This document shows positions 25,299 to 38,929 of a stretch of DNA of 64,000 nucleotides, piece after piece. Each line of letters begins with the position of its first letter. Position 1 is the first letter of the stretch. Origin of the DNA: Gigaspora rosea. Its lineage: Eukaryota; Glomeromycota; Glomeromycetes; Diversisporales; Gigasporaceae. Under the pieces are notes generated by a model that did not search any database, was not told the DNA's origin, and worked only from the letters and a program-made list of their open reading frames with translations. The stretch covers positions 8,847 to 72,846 of the forward strand of contig QKWP01002086.1 of assembly GCA_003550325.1 (NCBI GenBank), read 5' to 3'. The position numbers and the translations under genes are program-made.

Positions 25299-28050
25299 TA
25301 GTGCTCCTACAAACTGTACTTTATCTAGACTTTAGTCAAGTCTAAGTCTGGTCTGATTTTTGACTAAACTAAACTTTTATATTCAGACTTTTTAGTCAAG
25401 TCTAAGTCTGGCCTGGATCTGGTCTGAAGTCTGCAGACTTGTTTGAGTCTAAATATATTTATATGTATTTTTTGGTGCTAAACAAGTTTACTTAGTGCAG
25501 TTTGTTAGAATAAATTAGTAAAACTTTATGAATCAAAGATTTTATAGAATTTTATTAATAAAATTCTAAAAAATCTTATAATTCACAAATTTTTATTAAT
25601 TAATTCTAACAAAATGCACTAAGTAAACTTGTTCAGCATCTAAAAATGTATTAAAATAGCTAATTTGTTTTTATTTCACTTGAAATTTAGAGATTTGATG
25701 CACAATTTTGGATTTTTGATCAAAAAAGTCAAATTTCAACATATTATCTCCAAATTTCAAGTAAAATAAAAACAACACTGCTAATTTAATGTATTTTTAG
25801 ATGCTGAACAAGTTTACTTAGTGCATTAAATTAGAAAAATTTTGTGAATAATAAGATTTTATAGAATAAATAATTTATACATCGCATATGCGATGTTGTC
25901 ACACCAGTGTCACACATGTTGCAGATCATAAAACTGGGTGTAACATAAAATCAAAACAATTAAAATAGCCCATTTTTTATTGGTTAGGGTTAGGGTGAGA
26001 TATAGATTGTGTATGGGCGAGAAGGGTTTTATCCCTTATTTTGTAGAGGTTTGCAGGCAAATTTGCCTGTATAATTACTATAAATATACCTCTGATCTAG
26101 TTTTTTAATTATTTAAAATATTTAAATAAAATTTGGTATTATAATATTTAAAAACAAGGATTATATTTTTGAATTATTTAAACTTATATTATAAGACAAA
26201 AAGTTTATGTTGCTTATAAGCTGAAAATATTGAATTTTAAAGAAATTTTTTAACCAAAAAAATATTTTACAATATCTTGGTGAATTCTTTAAATATTGGT
26301 TTTAAAAATATAGTTTCTTATACAACTTTGTAGTTTATATAAAGGTTGACAACTTTCATTATTTGATTTTAAATGATTTACTTGTAAAAATTAGGACTTG
26401 TATTAGAAGTGAAAATTTTTTTTATCGACGGGAACATATAAAATTTGAGAAAACCTAAAAAAAAAATTCTATAGTAAAAGTTCTAAAACAAAAACTTTAA
26501 ACTTTTATTATACCAAAGTTTTTTAATAATTTTAAAAAAATTTTATAATAAAGTTGATAAAACAGAACTAATATTATATTTTTTACTTAAAAAGTATATA
26601 GCTAAAATTAATATTTAAGGTTTTATTTAAAAAATTTAAAATTTTAAAATTTTCGCAGGCAATATGCCTGCATAACGAATTAAGGGATAGTAAAATTTTG
26701 CAGAAATTTTGTTTGTTAGAATCCTAAGAGTAGTTTCATATACTCAATTTTAAGTTATAGACAATTTTTGACAAAACGAACATTTGTTTTGAAATTTTTG
26801 ATTATGTAATATTACATCTGATCTTGAAATTTGATTGGGAGTACAACATATAAGGCGCATAGTGAGGCGATGAATAAATTTACTCTTATAGAATTTTATT
26901 AGTAAAATTCTATAAAATCTTAAAATTCACAAATTTTTATTAATTAATTCTAATAAAAAGTACTAAGTAAACTTGTTTAACATCTAAAAATATATTAAAA
27001 CGGCAAGGTTTTTTTATTTTACTTGAAATTTAGAAAACATATACAATTTTGGATTTTTGATCAAAAAAGTTAAATTTTAACATCTTATCTCCAAATTTCA
27101 AGCAAAATAAAAACTACTCTGCTGATTTAATGTATTTTTAGGTGCTGAACAAGTTTACTTAATGCATTAAATTAAAAATAATTAGTAAAATTTTGTGAAT
27201 TATAAGATTTTATAGAATTTTATTAGTAAAATTCTATAAAATCTTAAAATTCACAAATTTTTATTAATTAATTCTAACAAAAAGCACTAAGTAAACTTGT
27301 TCAGCACCTAAAAATACATTAAATCAGAAAAGTTGTTTTTATTTTACTTAAATTTGGAGAAAAGATGCATAATTTTGGATTTTTGATCAAAAAAGTTAAA
27401 TTTAAGTATCTTTTCTCCAAATTTCAAGTAAAATAAAAACAACCTGCTAATTTAATATATTTTTATGTGCTGAACAAGTTTAATTAGTGCTTTTTGTTGG
27501 AATTAATTAATAAAATTTGTGAATTTTAAGATTTAATAGAATTTTACTAATAAAATTCTATAAAATCTTATGATTCACAAAATTTTACTAATTATTTCTA
27601 ACTTAATGCACTAAGTAAACTTGTTTAGCACCTAAAAAATACATTAAATCAGCAGGGTTGTTTTTATTTTACTTGAAATTTGGAGATAAAATACATTTTT
27701 AGATGCTAAACAAGTTTACTTAATGCTTTTTGTTAGAATTAATTAATAAAAATTTGTGAATTATAAGATTTTATAGAATTTTATTAATAAAATTCTATAA
27801 ATCTCATGATTCATAAAATTTTACTAATTAATTCTTACAAAATGCACTAAGTAAACTTGTTTAGCACCAAAAAAACATATAATTATATTCAGACTCAAAC
27901 CAGTTTACAGACTTCAGACCAGATCCAAACCGGACACATAATTGAGTTTAAGTCTGATCTAAAGTCTAAAATTAGTAAAATTTAGAGTCTGAGTTTGGTC
28001 TGATCCCAGACCGGACCCAGACCTGACCTGGACAGGACCTAGGAGCACTA
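25299..28050. mobile_element. 2.75-kb hAT-like element filled with alternating palindromes
   Basis: The ends TAGTGCTCCTA are inverted at both sides and fit the hAT YARNG rule. The 8-bp flanks TCAGAAAC and CCAGAAAT are a diverged duplication. Subterminal AGTCTGGTCTGAAGTCTG-type repeats face each other (about 25325-25450 and 27885-28020). The core alternates two AT-rich palindromes, joined by TGCTGAACAAGTTTACTTAG. No transposase frame is seen. It sits inside the LINE. Confidence 0.7.
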
Positions 28051-30495
28051 CCAGAAATGGTATACATCATCAGACAAGTAATAGAGATATACAACTGGGA
28101 GCAATACCAAAAAGTAATTAGAAAAAAAAAAAAGGTTATGAAAAAGTATTTCACTTCAAACATTCTAGAAAATATTGCAAAAGAAATATTTAGCAGGAAA
28201 TTAGCACTAACATTATCAGAAACAGGAACAATAAATTATAGAAATGAAACAAATTTTGGCATTCCTAAATAGTATAAAGGAAGAGAACCAAAGTGATATA
28301 GAAGAGACAGAGAGAAACATATTAAACAGGAACCCAAACCAAAAGGAGAAGAAATGATAAAAGAAAAATAAGAAAAAAGAAACATACTGTAAATGAAATA
28401 ACAGAGGTAACTCAAAATGCAGATGGTATAAGGGATAAAGATACAGAAAAGGTTAAACAAGAAGATAAATTGGAACATGAAAACAGCAAAGTCCACTTCA
28501 CGATTTTCACGATTTGTGATCTACCAAATAGAATCTCCAAAAAACAAGTTTCAGAAACAGTTAAAAAATTCAGCCAACCAAGTGAGATTTGTATATTGCA
28601 TAGTATAAATAACAAAACTAGGGTAAAAGTAAAGCAGAATACAATAGGAGAAGATATTAAAAAATAGAAGCAAATTGGGTCTTACTATTAATGAATAGTC
28701 AGTTAGCAAGAATTACAGCAAGAAGAAGCGAGAGAATAGAAATAGAAAAGAGAAGAACTCATACAAGAATCAGAAACCTGCCAAGATTTACAAAAAAGTA
28801 CTATTATTAAGACAACTAAGGGGTATTAATATAAAAGCAGTGCATATCTTCCAAAACAAAAACATAAATCCAAGAAGTCAAGCAGTAATCAAATTTGAAA
28901 ATAAAGAAGACAAAGAAAGGGCCTTAAAAAGAAAACTAAAATATTTCAACTATATAATAAAATGGAATACACAGTACTATATAGAAAGAAAAGAGTATAT
29001 AAACATCACATATGGTAACAACAAGAAGACCCTTAGTGACACAGTACAACCAGGTCCCATAAACAGAAAGAGAGAAACATAATAGAAGAAAATAGCAAGA
29101 AAAAAAGGAAATAAGAAAAAAGAGAAGGCCTCGCAGGACACAAATGGAAGGTTATATATTAAAGAAAAGGTAGAGAGGTAGATCAAGAAAGACATAGATT
29201 AGAAGAATTAGTACAAATATTAATAGAGGAGATCAAAGAAAAACTAATTTGGAAGCTCTCGAACAGCATAAAGATAGGGGCAGGAATACCTTAGTACTAC
29301 TAAGTTGGCGCCACAATTGTCACAAAGAACATAGCCATAGAGAGTGGGTTTAGCTCTATAGATAAAAAATATAAAGAAAATGAACCCATGGTTATAGAGG
29401 TATGACGAAAGAAAAAGGAGACTGGAGTTCTTGAAGTTAAGGTACACAATATAAAAAGTATTAGGAAAAATATACATAGATTACAGGAGTTGATCGATTT
29501 CAGTAAAGAGCACAGACTTAGTATAGTAAGAATAACAGAGACAAATATAAGGGAAAAGAAAGCCATATTTATGGAAGTACAAAAAAAGGTGTACAGGAAT
29601 TACTGGTCAAACTCAGACTAGAATAAACATAAAAGCTCAGGAGTTGGTCTCCTGGTTAATGGCCCATGAAGTAAAAATATTATGAAAATAGAAAGACCAA
29701 ATACTTAAACACTTATAGTAAGCTTTATATTTAAGAAAGCAGCTATTTTATGCTGGATTATATGTCTGCTTCTGAATGACAGAAGCATACAAAATAAGAT
29801 ACAAAGAACAATAACAAGGGACATTCGCATAGCTAAAAAAATACATCATTTGTAATAATGGGAGATTTTAATAGAATTATGGATATAGCAATGGATACAA
29901 CAAATTCCTTCTTTAGGAAGCAGAAAAATTTACCATTAACAGAATGGCTAAGATGCACAGGCTTTGTGGAAGCATTTAGTTTCTGTAATCCAACTTAACA
30001 AAAATTTATCTAGACAAATGGTATAACTAGAATAAGAATTAACCAAATTTGGACATCTAGTTCACTAAAATTAGGAGTAGGAAGAAGTGATATTGAAAAC
30101 ATAGATCTTGTAACAGATAGTGACCTCAACCTGGTATAGGCAGAAATTAATACTTCAGAGGTATTGAAATTCATCCAAAGAGTGAGGGAAAAGACAAACT
30201 TTCCTAAAAGAAAAATATTTCTTTACAAGAAAGCTACAGAAGAAGTATAAGAGGAGTACAGTACAGGTCAACATTAGAGAAAATATTAGCAGATAGAACA
30301 AAAACAAGCAACAAAGCCAAGGTATAGGAAGGTAAAGATATAGAGGAGACGAATATAGAAGAAATAATCAATGAGAAGTGAGAAGCGATCGAAAAAGCTG
30401 TCCTAAAGGCAGCATCCAAGTATATTTCTTCAAAAATAATCAAACACAGACCAGAAAAGTTACCAAGCATATTGATTAATCCTCTCTGTTTTGGG
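28051..30495 (+). pseudogene. LINE ORF1 and endonuclease region, degenerate
   Basis: The first kilobase is rich in Lys/Glu and contains an RRM-like segment (LRGINIKAVHIF at about 28810-28990), as in ORF1 of related LINEs. From about 29480 an APE-type endonuclease can be read in broken frames: ITETNI, GVGLLVNG and the catalytic MGDFN near 29858. Many in-frame stops are TAG or TAA where CAG, CAA or TGG is expected. The gene is cut at 30495 by another element. Confidence 0.7.
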
Positions 30496-33216
30496 AGGAC
30501 CCCAGACATCTCTGATATATGTCATATTTTTTTTTTAGCAAATTGCAGAAAATTTGGTCTGAGGTCCAAATTTAAGTTTTAGCAAATTGAAGTTAATTTT
30601 AAAAAAGGTTATATAAAGCATTTTGGCAAATTACAGCAATTTTATGCATGTAATATTTTATTTTTAGCAAATTACCTGCATTTTGCAAGAATCATACCCA
30701 AAAATAAAGCCATCTCATTTTTTGTACTACTATGATTTTTAAAAATTTAAGATGCTTAATTTTGAATTTTTTTGATCAAAAAATCCAAAATTAAGCATTT
30801 TCTCTTAAATTTTTAAGAAATATAAAAGTAAATATGCCAGAATAATATATTTTTATGTGCTGAACAAGTTTCTTAGAGCACAATGTTAGAATCAATTAGT
30901 AAAATTTAAAGAATCATAGAATTTTTAGTATTTTTATTAATTAAATTATATAAAATATTATAATTCTCCAAATTTTACTAATTGATTCTAACATTGTGCC
31001 CTAAGAAAACCTGTTCAGCACATAAAAATACATATATTTCTTGAGAAGATGCTTAATTTTGGATTTTTTGATCAAAAAAATCCAAAATTAAGCATTTTCT
31101 CTTAAATTTTCAAGAAATATAAAAGTAAATATGCTAGAATAATATATTTTTATGTACTGAACAAGTTTTCTTAGGCCACATTGTTAGAATCAATTAGTAA
31201 AATTTGGAAAATAATAAAATTTTTTAGTATTTTTATTAATAAAATTATATAATATATTATAATTCTCCAAATTTTACTAATTGATTCTAATATTGTGCCC
31301 TAAGAAAACTTGTTCAGCACATAAAAATACATTATTCTGGCATATTTACTTTTATATTTTATGAAAATTCAAGAGAAGATGCTTAATTTTAAATTTTTTT
31401 ATCAAAATCCAAAATTAAGCATCTTCTCTTAAATTTTTAAAAAAATATAAAATTAAATATACCAGAATAATATATTTTTATGTGCTGAACAAGTTTTCTT
31501 AGAGCACAATGTTAGAATCAATTAGTAAAATTCAGAGAATTATAATATTTTATATAATTTTATTAATAAAAATACCAAAAAATTCTATGATTCTTCAAAT
31601 TTTACTAATTGATTCTAACTTTATGCTCTAAGAAAATTTGTTCAGCACTCAAAAATATATATTATTTTGATTTATAAAAATGACTGTTGCTAATTTTCAC
31701 CCTAGGTGATATCACCTAGTTCAGAAATTGAATCGGAAACCAGGTTGGAAACCAGTTCGAGGCCTGGATGACCAGATCACGTGATTGATATGATCAATGT
31801 AGGACATATATACGAATGCACATGCACGTAGTATGAACGCATGTACGTAAGTATTCCATTTTTTTTCATTTGATTTATTTTTAATGCAACATTTTCAGTA
31901 CTCACATGGATGATATTTATTCAAGTAATACAGTTTTAACAATTCTTATTGCTGTTTAAACTATACTGTTAGCTACGCGCAAATATAAATTCTTATACAC
32001 AACTTCGTACAGCTTGTGTTGCTTCACTTACGCTCAGCAACACAGACATGGCTCGCTACGCTCACCCTGTAGTCGCTGCGCTTCAGCTATCGCCTCCGCT
32101 TCGCTCCCTTTCCTAAATATTCAATACAACTACAACTAATATACTCTAACCTACCCTAACCCTAACCCTAGTCCCAACTTAACGGCTCAACAAAATTTCT
32201 CGACGAGCAACACAAACAAATACACACTTAAAATACCCCCAAAGGCTACAATAAAGAAAGAATAGCCTAACCCAATTTTGCTTATAAAACAAAAAATAAA
32301 AAGTGGACACTCTAACTATGCCGACTCCAAAAATGACGAAATCCATACTGGCAACTCTCTAACTACGATGATATGACTCTACACGTCTAACTATGGTAAC
32401 AGCAGCTCCAAAATAACACGGCGCCAAAACTGACAAATTCAACACCGGTGATTCTCAAATTACGATGAACGACATAAACAAGAGAAACCGTTAGCTATCC
32501 TAAAAAAAAATGGTGTTAGTTAAACAACGTTTCATAAAGCAAAAGAAAAAAGTAGCTAACAAAGACTCCAATAACAACACTACAAGCAAGATAACACGGC
32601 ATCAAAAATGATGAACCCACCAACTGGTTACTCCAATACGACAACAGCAACCCTAAAATTACATGGGCCAAAAACGACAAATTCCACACTAGCGATTCTC
32701 CAACAATAGCGAACCACAACTTCAACAAGAGCAATTCCGTCCGTTTAAAAAAGTTGCGTTAGTTAAACAAGGTTTCGTGAAGCGAAAGAAACAAGGTAGC
32801 CAACAAAACTTACTTCAATACGGCGATAGCGACTCCAAACACAGTGTACAAAGCGAAGAAATCTATGATAGCGATTCTTTAAACATGAGTGTACCTGAAA
32901 TTAAACAGCTTTGATTAATATCGTATAAGAAAAAAGGTGAAATACAAAAAAAAAAATACTTATATAGATCTGATGTTGTGTAACTAGCGTGATCATATAA
33001 ACAATGACGATCTTCACCTGGCATAGGTGATATCACCTAGGGTGAAAACTAGTTATACACTATAAAAATAGATGTAATAATTTAGTTTTTAGCAAATTAC
33101 TAAAAATTTATATGTAATAATTGAATTTTCAGCAAATTTACTTGATTTTAGAGGTAGCAAAAATCTCTAAATTTATGCAGATCATTTATGACCTATATTG
33201 AGATATCCGGGGTCCT
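30496..33216. mobile_element. 2.7-kb TIR element with palindromic core, nested insertion
   Basis: The termini AGGACCCCAGACATCTCTGA and, inverted, AGGACCCCGGATATCTCAAT are flanked by GTTTTGGG and GTTCTGGA, a probable diverged 8-bp duplication. The interior at 30840-31680 holds palindromic repeats related to those at 25299-28050 (TGCTGAACAAGTTTTCTTAG). It is itself invaded by the element at 31694-33048. It splits the LINE between endonuclease and reverse transcriptase. Confidence 0.7.
31694..33048. mobile_element. 1.36-kb nested TIR element
   Basis: The ends are exact inverted copies of about 25 bases starting TTTTCACCCTAGGTGATATC. They include the perfect palindrome CTAGGTGATATCACCTAG. The interior has a GC-richer block (31980-32200) with two TAACCC-like repeats and a diverged tandem duplication of about 250 bp (about 32400-32900). 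The minus frame at 32516-32734 lies in that duplication and is not recognised. Confidence 0.8.
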
Positions 33217-36200
33217 GTTCTGGAACATAAAGAATCTTAGGAGATTACAAAACAGGCAAGAAAGGAATTAGGCCAGAATTTAGATAAAATAGACAATTTT
33301 TAATAAATGTACAGATCCAAGATATCAATAGGAGGCTTGATACAGTAGTACTGCAGATAGAAGAAGAGTGGACTAAAGAGTAGATTGAACAAACCAAAGA
33401 ATAGATTAAGACTCTAAAATGAAAGCTGAAGAAAGAGAAAAGAAGAAGGATAGAAAAGAACATTGTAGAGAACATAGAAAGAAGGTATAATATGATCAGA
33501 AGGAGTGAGAAAATAATGTTGAATAGTATATTGGAGAGGCCATGGAAAAAAATAATAATAGATAAGGTAGTAGAAGAGGAAAACATCCCAAACACACATG
33601 GACTACTAGTAACAGAACACTAACAAAACCGGAGCAAGTCAAGAAGAAAAAGATAAATTTTTTAAGAAGCAATTTAGAAAATAGCAGCATCTTTTTGCAC
33701 AATTATTAGAAGACTAGAGGAGTAAATATTCACTGAAGGAGTAGATTAATGAAGAGTAGGGATCAGTTATACTATAATATAAAAAGCAGAACCCAAAGCA
33801 ATGAGAAGATTCTTGAAGCTAATAAATATGGTTCTAAAATATAGTATCTTCCCAAGAAGATGGAAAGTGGGTCAAACTTTTCCAATTCCCAAGATATCAG
33901 AGTGAGATTTTTCTTTAGCAAGCATAAAACCAATAATGTTACTAGAAACATTTTAAAAAGTATAGTACAGATAGTTCAAAAAAGACTTAGTAGAGTGTTC
34001 CTAAAGAACAATATACTTCGAGGCCTCAATTTTGCGGGCCTGCCTGGTGAAAGTACAAGGACCCCAATTTATACTTTAAGTGATATTCTGGAAAAAGCTA
34101 AAGAAGAGAAAAAAGAAATATGGATCTTGCTACAGGATATTAAGAAGGCCTTTGACTCAGTCCCACTAGACAGGCATATACAAGAATCAAGATCCCTCAG
34201 GAAGCCACAAATTTTCTGTTGAAGTTATTTAGTAAAAGAAGGGTTAGTGTTATCATGAGGTTCAGCCTTTCAGAAGGTTTTGAAGCAAAGGATGGAATTG
34301 ATTAAAGGGAAGTAATTTCCCCTCTTGTGTGGAGAATAATTTACAATCTGCTCTTGTGCAGAATACAAGCTTTAAAGAAGTGATACAGCATGGACATACA
34401 AAACTATCTGAGTTTTTAATGCTGTTTGGAAAAGAAAGTGACTTAATATAAGTTGCCTAGTATTTGCAGATGATACAACATTCATAGCAAGCACACAAAG
34501 TAATCTGCAAGATATATTAGACAAGGCAAATAAGTTCTATTGTATAAATAATATAAATATAAACCCAAAAAAATCAGAGTTGGTTATAGTAAATTCAAAG
34601 GTGCCGATGAGGCAACAAACAGTAAGATTAGAAAGAGAAAAAGCAGAGGTCAAGACAATAGAAGCAGAGAAGGCAGCTCATTTTCTCAGGGTTTGGATAA
34701 TAGCAAAAGATATTTACAAGCAGTGTGTCAACAAATTCAAGAAAGAAACATTTATATTTACAAGCCTGGTTAAAAATAAACAGATATTAATAGGCCAAAT
34801 GAAATACCTGAATAACAAGATACTGCTACCGCGGTTAGAGTATAGAGTGCTAATTTGTCTTCTAGATAAAAGAACATGTAACAAAATTCATCAACTAGTT
34901 CTTAGATTAGCTAAGTGGAAAGCAGAAATTGCATTAATGGTAGCTAATAGTATAACAAATCATAAAGAACTTCTGGGTATCAAAGGCCTATGGCAAAAAC
35001 ATAAAGAACAAATGCTAGCAGAATGGATAATTAGAATCAATAATTCAGGAGTACTAAGCCAATCGACAAGGTTGAGACTTAAAAAGGCACAACAGGAAAT
35101 ATATAGCCCAAAACCAATATAGGCACTTAACCAGAGCTGGCTAGGAATTACAAAGTTCAAATATAATCTTAATGCAAGGATCTTGAAATTGGCAAAGAAG
35201 TTGGACATAGAAGTGAGGTTAGAGTATGACTATAATGAATAGTAGATTTTCCAGGAGCCAGATAGGAAATCTAAAATGATTATAAAAGTATTGCTAGAAT
35301 ATGATAGAATAAAAAATTAAAAAAAACTTAGAAGAAGAGATATGGTACATAAATTAGCTACTAGACCCAAAAGGGGAATAGACTATTAACTTGGCAACAG
35401 ATTAAGAAACTGTCCAATCAAAGATCAAGTGAGAAAAAAGCAACCTGGTTTCAATCAATAGAAAGCATTACTTGGGCAAACACCCATATATGAAAGGTGA
35501 AAGAGGAGTTTAAAACTCAAGGACTGAACGGTTTAGCCCTGAAGCCGCAATATAGGCCAATTTCAAAGAAAAGAAGCAAATAAAAATGGGTAATAGTAGA
35601 TGAAAATAAAGAAAACCAGCCAACTATTAGCTGAGTAGTGACAAAGAAAGCACAGTTTACAGATAATATTTGCTATGAGAGTAACAGTAAAGACAAGAAT
35701 CAGACAGGAGAGAGAAGTCCTAACTGGGTACTCCAAGAAAAGTAGGGTAATAGAGTTAAAAGAACACAAACAGAAAAACTGATAGATATATTACCATGAG
35801 TGAAATATACAAAAGGAGAAATGAATCTAAAATTAGAACCAGATTACTTTATAAATAAAAGAGAGAGAAGTAGTATTCCAATGGAGCAAGTTAGAAGGTT
35901 GCGGAGTAGAAAGGAGTAAATAAGAGTAGTGATAATAGATAGAATAGTAGAAGGGCAAGAAAAGAGACAGGAACTAAAGGCAGTATTGGTTAAAAATTAG
36001 GAAGAAGATATCTTGTGGTTTTATACAGATAGGTTATGTAAAGTAGTAAATAATAGGAAAGTATTAGAATATAGAGTTGTACAAATAGATAGAGAGTGAA
36101 AGGTTGTAAAAGAGACCAAAGAAAGAATTCAGAACTGTATTTTATCCATATGACCAGAGCTAATAGCAATTTTAGAAGCTCTCCTAATGGTACTATCTAA

Positions 36201-37110
36201 AAGTAGAGTTATTATTAGATCTGACAGTAGTGCAGCGATAATTTTAGTTAAAAAGGTACTTAGTGGGCCCAGAACAAGAGAGTGGATAAAAATAAATAAC
36301 TTTATAATATTAGAGACGATAAAAGTAGTAGTACAGAGCAAAAAAGTAGAGGTGGTACTTGAGAAGGTAAAGGCTCATTCATGGGATGAACAGAATAAAA
36401 GAGCAAATTGAATAGCAAAAAAAGGAGATGAAGTAGGTGTCCCAACAAGAGTCAAATGGGTTATAACTGAAAGTTTGGGTTTTTGGCTAGTATAAAAGAT
36501 AATAGAGATCTCTGAGAGAATTTATAAAGCAGTTACTAATGACGGCCACCAGAGCAGAGTAGACATTCAACCAAGGAACCCACGATGAGATCCACCAGAA
36601 GCGAGTGAACCAAAAGAACTAAAACCCCTTTTTTGCTCTAATAAAGAGACATAGTAAGCTTCAGGGCAAGAGTAAAAAAGAAAACAATACATGGAGTTTT
36701 CGTATAAAGTGCATGAATAAGCTGTTGCCAACTCTGATAAAATGACAAACACATAACCCAGATTTGTATTAAGATGTTCAATGTAGAAAAATGCAAAGAA
36801 GAAAAAGAAATCTTTTGAGCATTTATCCACATGCCCACATAATAAAGAGGTATGTGCTAAAAAGAAAGAAAAAATCTTCAACAGTATAAAGGAAGAATTA
36901 AGATATAAGGATAAGATAGTTTTAGGCCTCAACTGGCTAAAAGAAGGTTTCATACCCAGGGATATGGAAGAATATAAGAATTAGCACATAGAGTGGACAA
37001 GAGGGTTTTTGGTGGATAATATAGGATCTTATTTAGAAAGGATGAACAGTGGATGAACCTTTCCAAAAACAAGGCCTGGGACATAATGGTGATTTTTCTC
37101 AATAAATAGT
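33217..37110 (+). pseudogene. LINE reverse transcriptase, RNase H and zinc-knuckle tail, degenerate
   Basis: Reverse transcriptase is readable at about 33860-34560: NFAGLPGEST, the motif-A region QDIKKAFDSV, and the catalytic FADDTTF near 34455. A C-terminal thumb-like frame follows (34580-35122). RNase H is seen at 36187-36411 (IRSDSSAAI, VKAHSWDEQNKRAN). A tail with FRIKCMNKLLPTL and scattered Cys/His (about 36690-36840) matches the end of fungal LINEs. Frames are broken by many TAG codons and indels, so the copy is dead. The 3' end is near 37110 and no clear poly-A tail is seen. Confidence 0.8.
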
Positions 37111-38929
37111 CAATTCATGATTTGCCTATAGATAATAGAAATTATATATCATTCAAAACTATACATGAGGACGAAAGCATTTCGGGTTCTAAAACCCGAA
37201 ATTAAAATTTGAAGACGAAATTGTTTTTGGCCTATTTTACTTGAAAGACAAAATTATTTGATACTTTTTTTGAATAGACGAAATTATAAGGAACATATCT
37301 ATATAAATTTTATTTGCTCTTCTTTATAAAAAATTTTAATTTTCTCTAATGAAAACGAAATAGGTCTTTTTCAAAAATCAATTTCAGTGGTATCACTAAT
37401 CAAAACATTATAATATTACCAGACATCACGAGTGTGTCTGTTATTAATTATTTGATTGGATAAAAAGGTACCTTAGTTAGAAATAGAATATTTATTATAC
37501 ATAATCATATATCAATGAATAAATATTTTTATCGTTATAATAAAAACAATATCCCTTATCATCTCATGACTTTGGGTAATTAATTAATTTTGTATGGATT
37601 TCATTTATGCAATACTGGTCAATTATGTTAATTGATCAAATCAATGAATCTTAATTTTGTTCCAAACCGGTATGTACCTGTAATCTTAAATTATATCAGT
37701 GCGTGAGAATCTAAACTTGAGAGTTCTTTAAAAATTGATGATCGGCAATTTAATTATTTTTTAACAATACACAATATAAAAGCATCAATTATCAATTATT
37801 TAAAGGAACTTTCATTTTCGTTCTCACGAGCATTTATATATATATTTATTTATTTATATAATTAAAATTACATTTTTTAATGCAAATGTATTCTGGCTTA
37901 AAAAAATTAAAATGTACAAAAAATGTAATTTAAATGTTTTTTGATTGGCTGTATCCAAAAATGTTTCCATCTGTCTAGCATTTTTGATTGGTTATCTTCA
38001 GAAAATGTGACCAGTGTGTAATAATAGTGATAGAGTTAAGCACATTATAATTTTGGAGTTGTATACTCGAAAAGGATCACGTTACATTTGTATTTCTGTT
38101 TGGATTGTGCTAGCAGATAATTTAGGCCAGGGTGATTTTTATTAAAAAGTTAACAGAATACAAGAGTAGCAGAGTGAGCAATTGGTCGAGTTGGCTGGAC
38201 TATACGCAAAAGTAGCAATCATGATTGCATTGGGGTCATTGTGGAAATAGCCAGTAGCCAGTGATTTCTGCTCGCCATAGTAAGCCAGCTAGGCAAAGAA
38301 ATAATAGAATCTCGTGTTCTTTGTCTGGGAGTGGGTTGGTTGGGTCATGAGAATTTTTGGTTAGGGCATTGGCCAGATAGGTTATTATACTTGATTTTTT
38401 TTGCTTGGATTACGCCAACGCATATGCATTGACATATGTTGTTCATACATTCATTTGAGTTTTCCACACCATTTGATCAAAGCTACAGATTTGGCTTCAC
38501 GTGATCTACTATCACTTCGCATTAATGTTTTTAATTAGCTGCATCCAAAACATGATCAGATTATAGAAAAAAATTTTTTAATTTAAAATTGTAAATACTG
38601 TGTTGTGATATTTGATCATTGATCATTAATAATTTGAACTATCTAAATTCAGAGGTCCACTTTTGATTAGAAAACGTGATTAGTGTGTGAAAACTTATTT
38701 TTATGTAAAAATCATCATATTGATAATGTATTAACAGTGACAACAGAGTTAAGCTTACCAATTTTATCTATATATCTAAATTTAATTATGGGTTAGTACT
38801 GTATACTTTAACGTTTTTGATTGACAAAAATGAGATCAAATTGTAGAAAAAATTTTTGATCATTTATCATATTTTTGTAATCATTAAATCACTAGAGCAT
38901 ACAAAGCTTAATTCTGTTTGCTTAAACAA
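37111..38929. other. Non-coding, nothing recognised
   Basis: It has AT-rich sequence without long frames. From 37269 it is part of the segment repeated at 41308-45315. Confidence 0.55.

Noticed and set aside
32155..32175. Telomeric repeat
   Set aside because: Only two to three TAACCC-like units occur, inside a TIR element; similar short runs occur in other MITEs of the window.
32516..32734. Minus-strand membrane protein gene
   Set aside because: The frame lies in a diverged tandem duplication within a transposon and has no partner in the other repeat copy.
33245..33702. Minus-strand hydrophobic proteins
   Set aside because: They are antisense shadows of the A-rich LINE coding strand.
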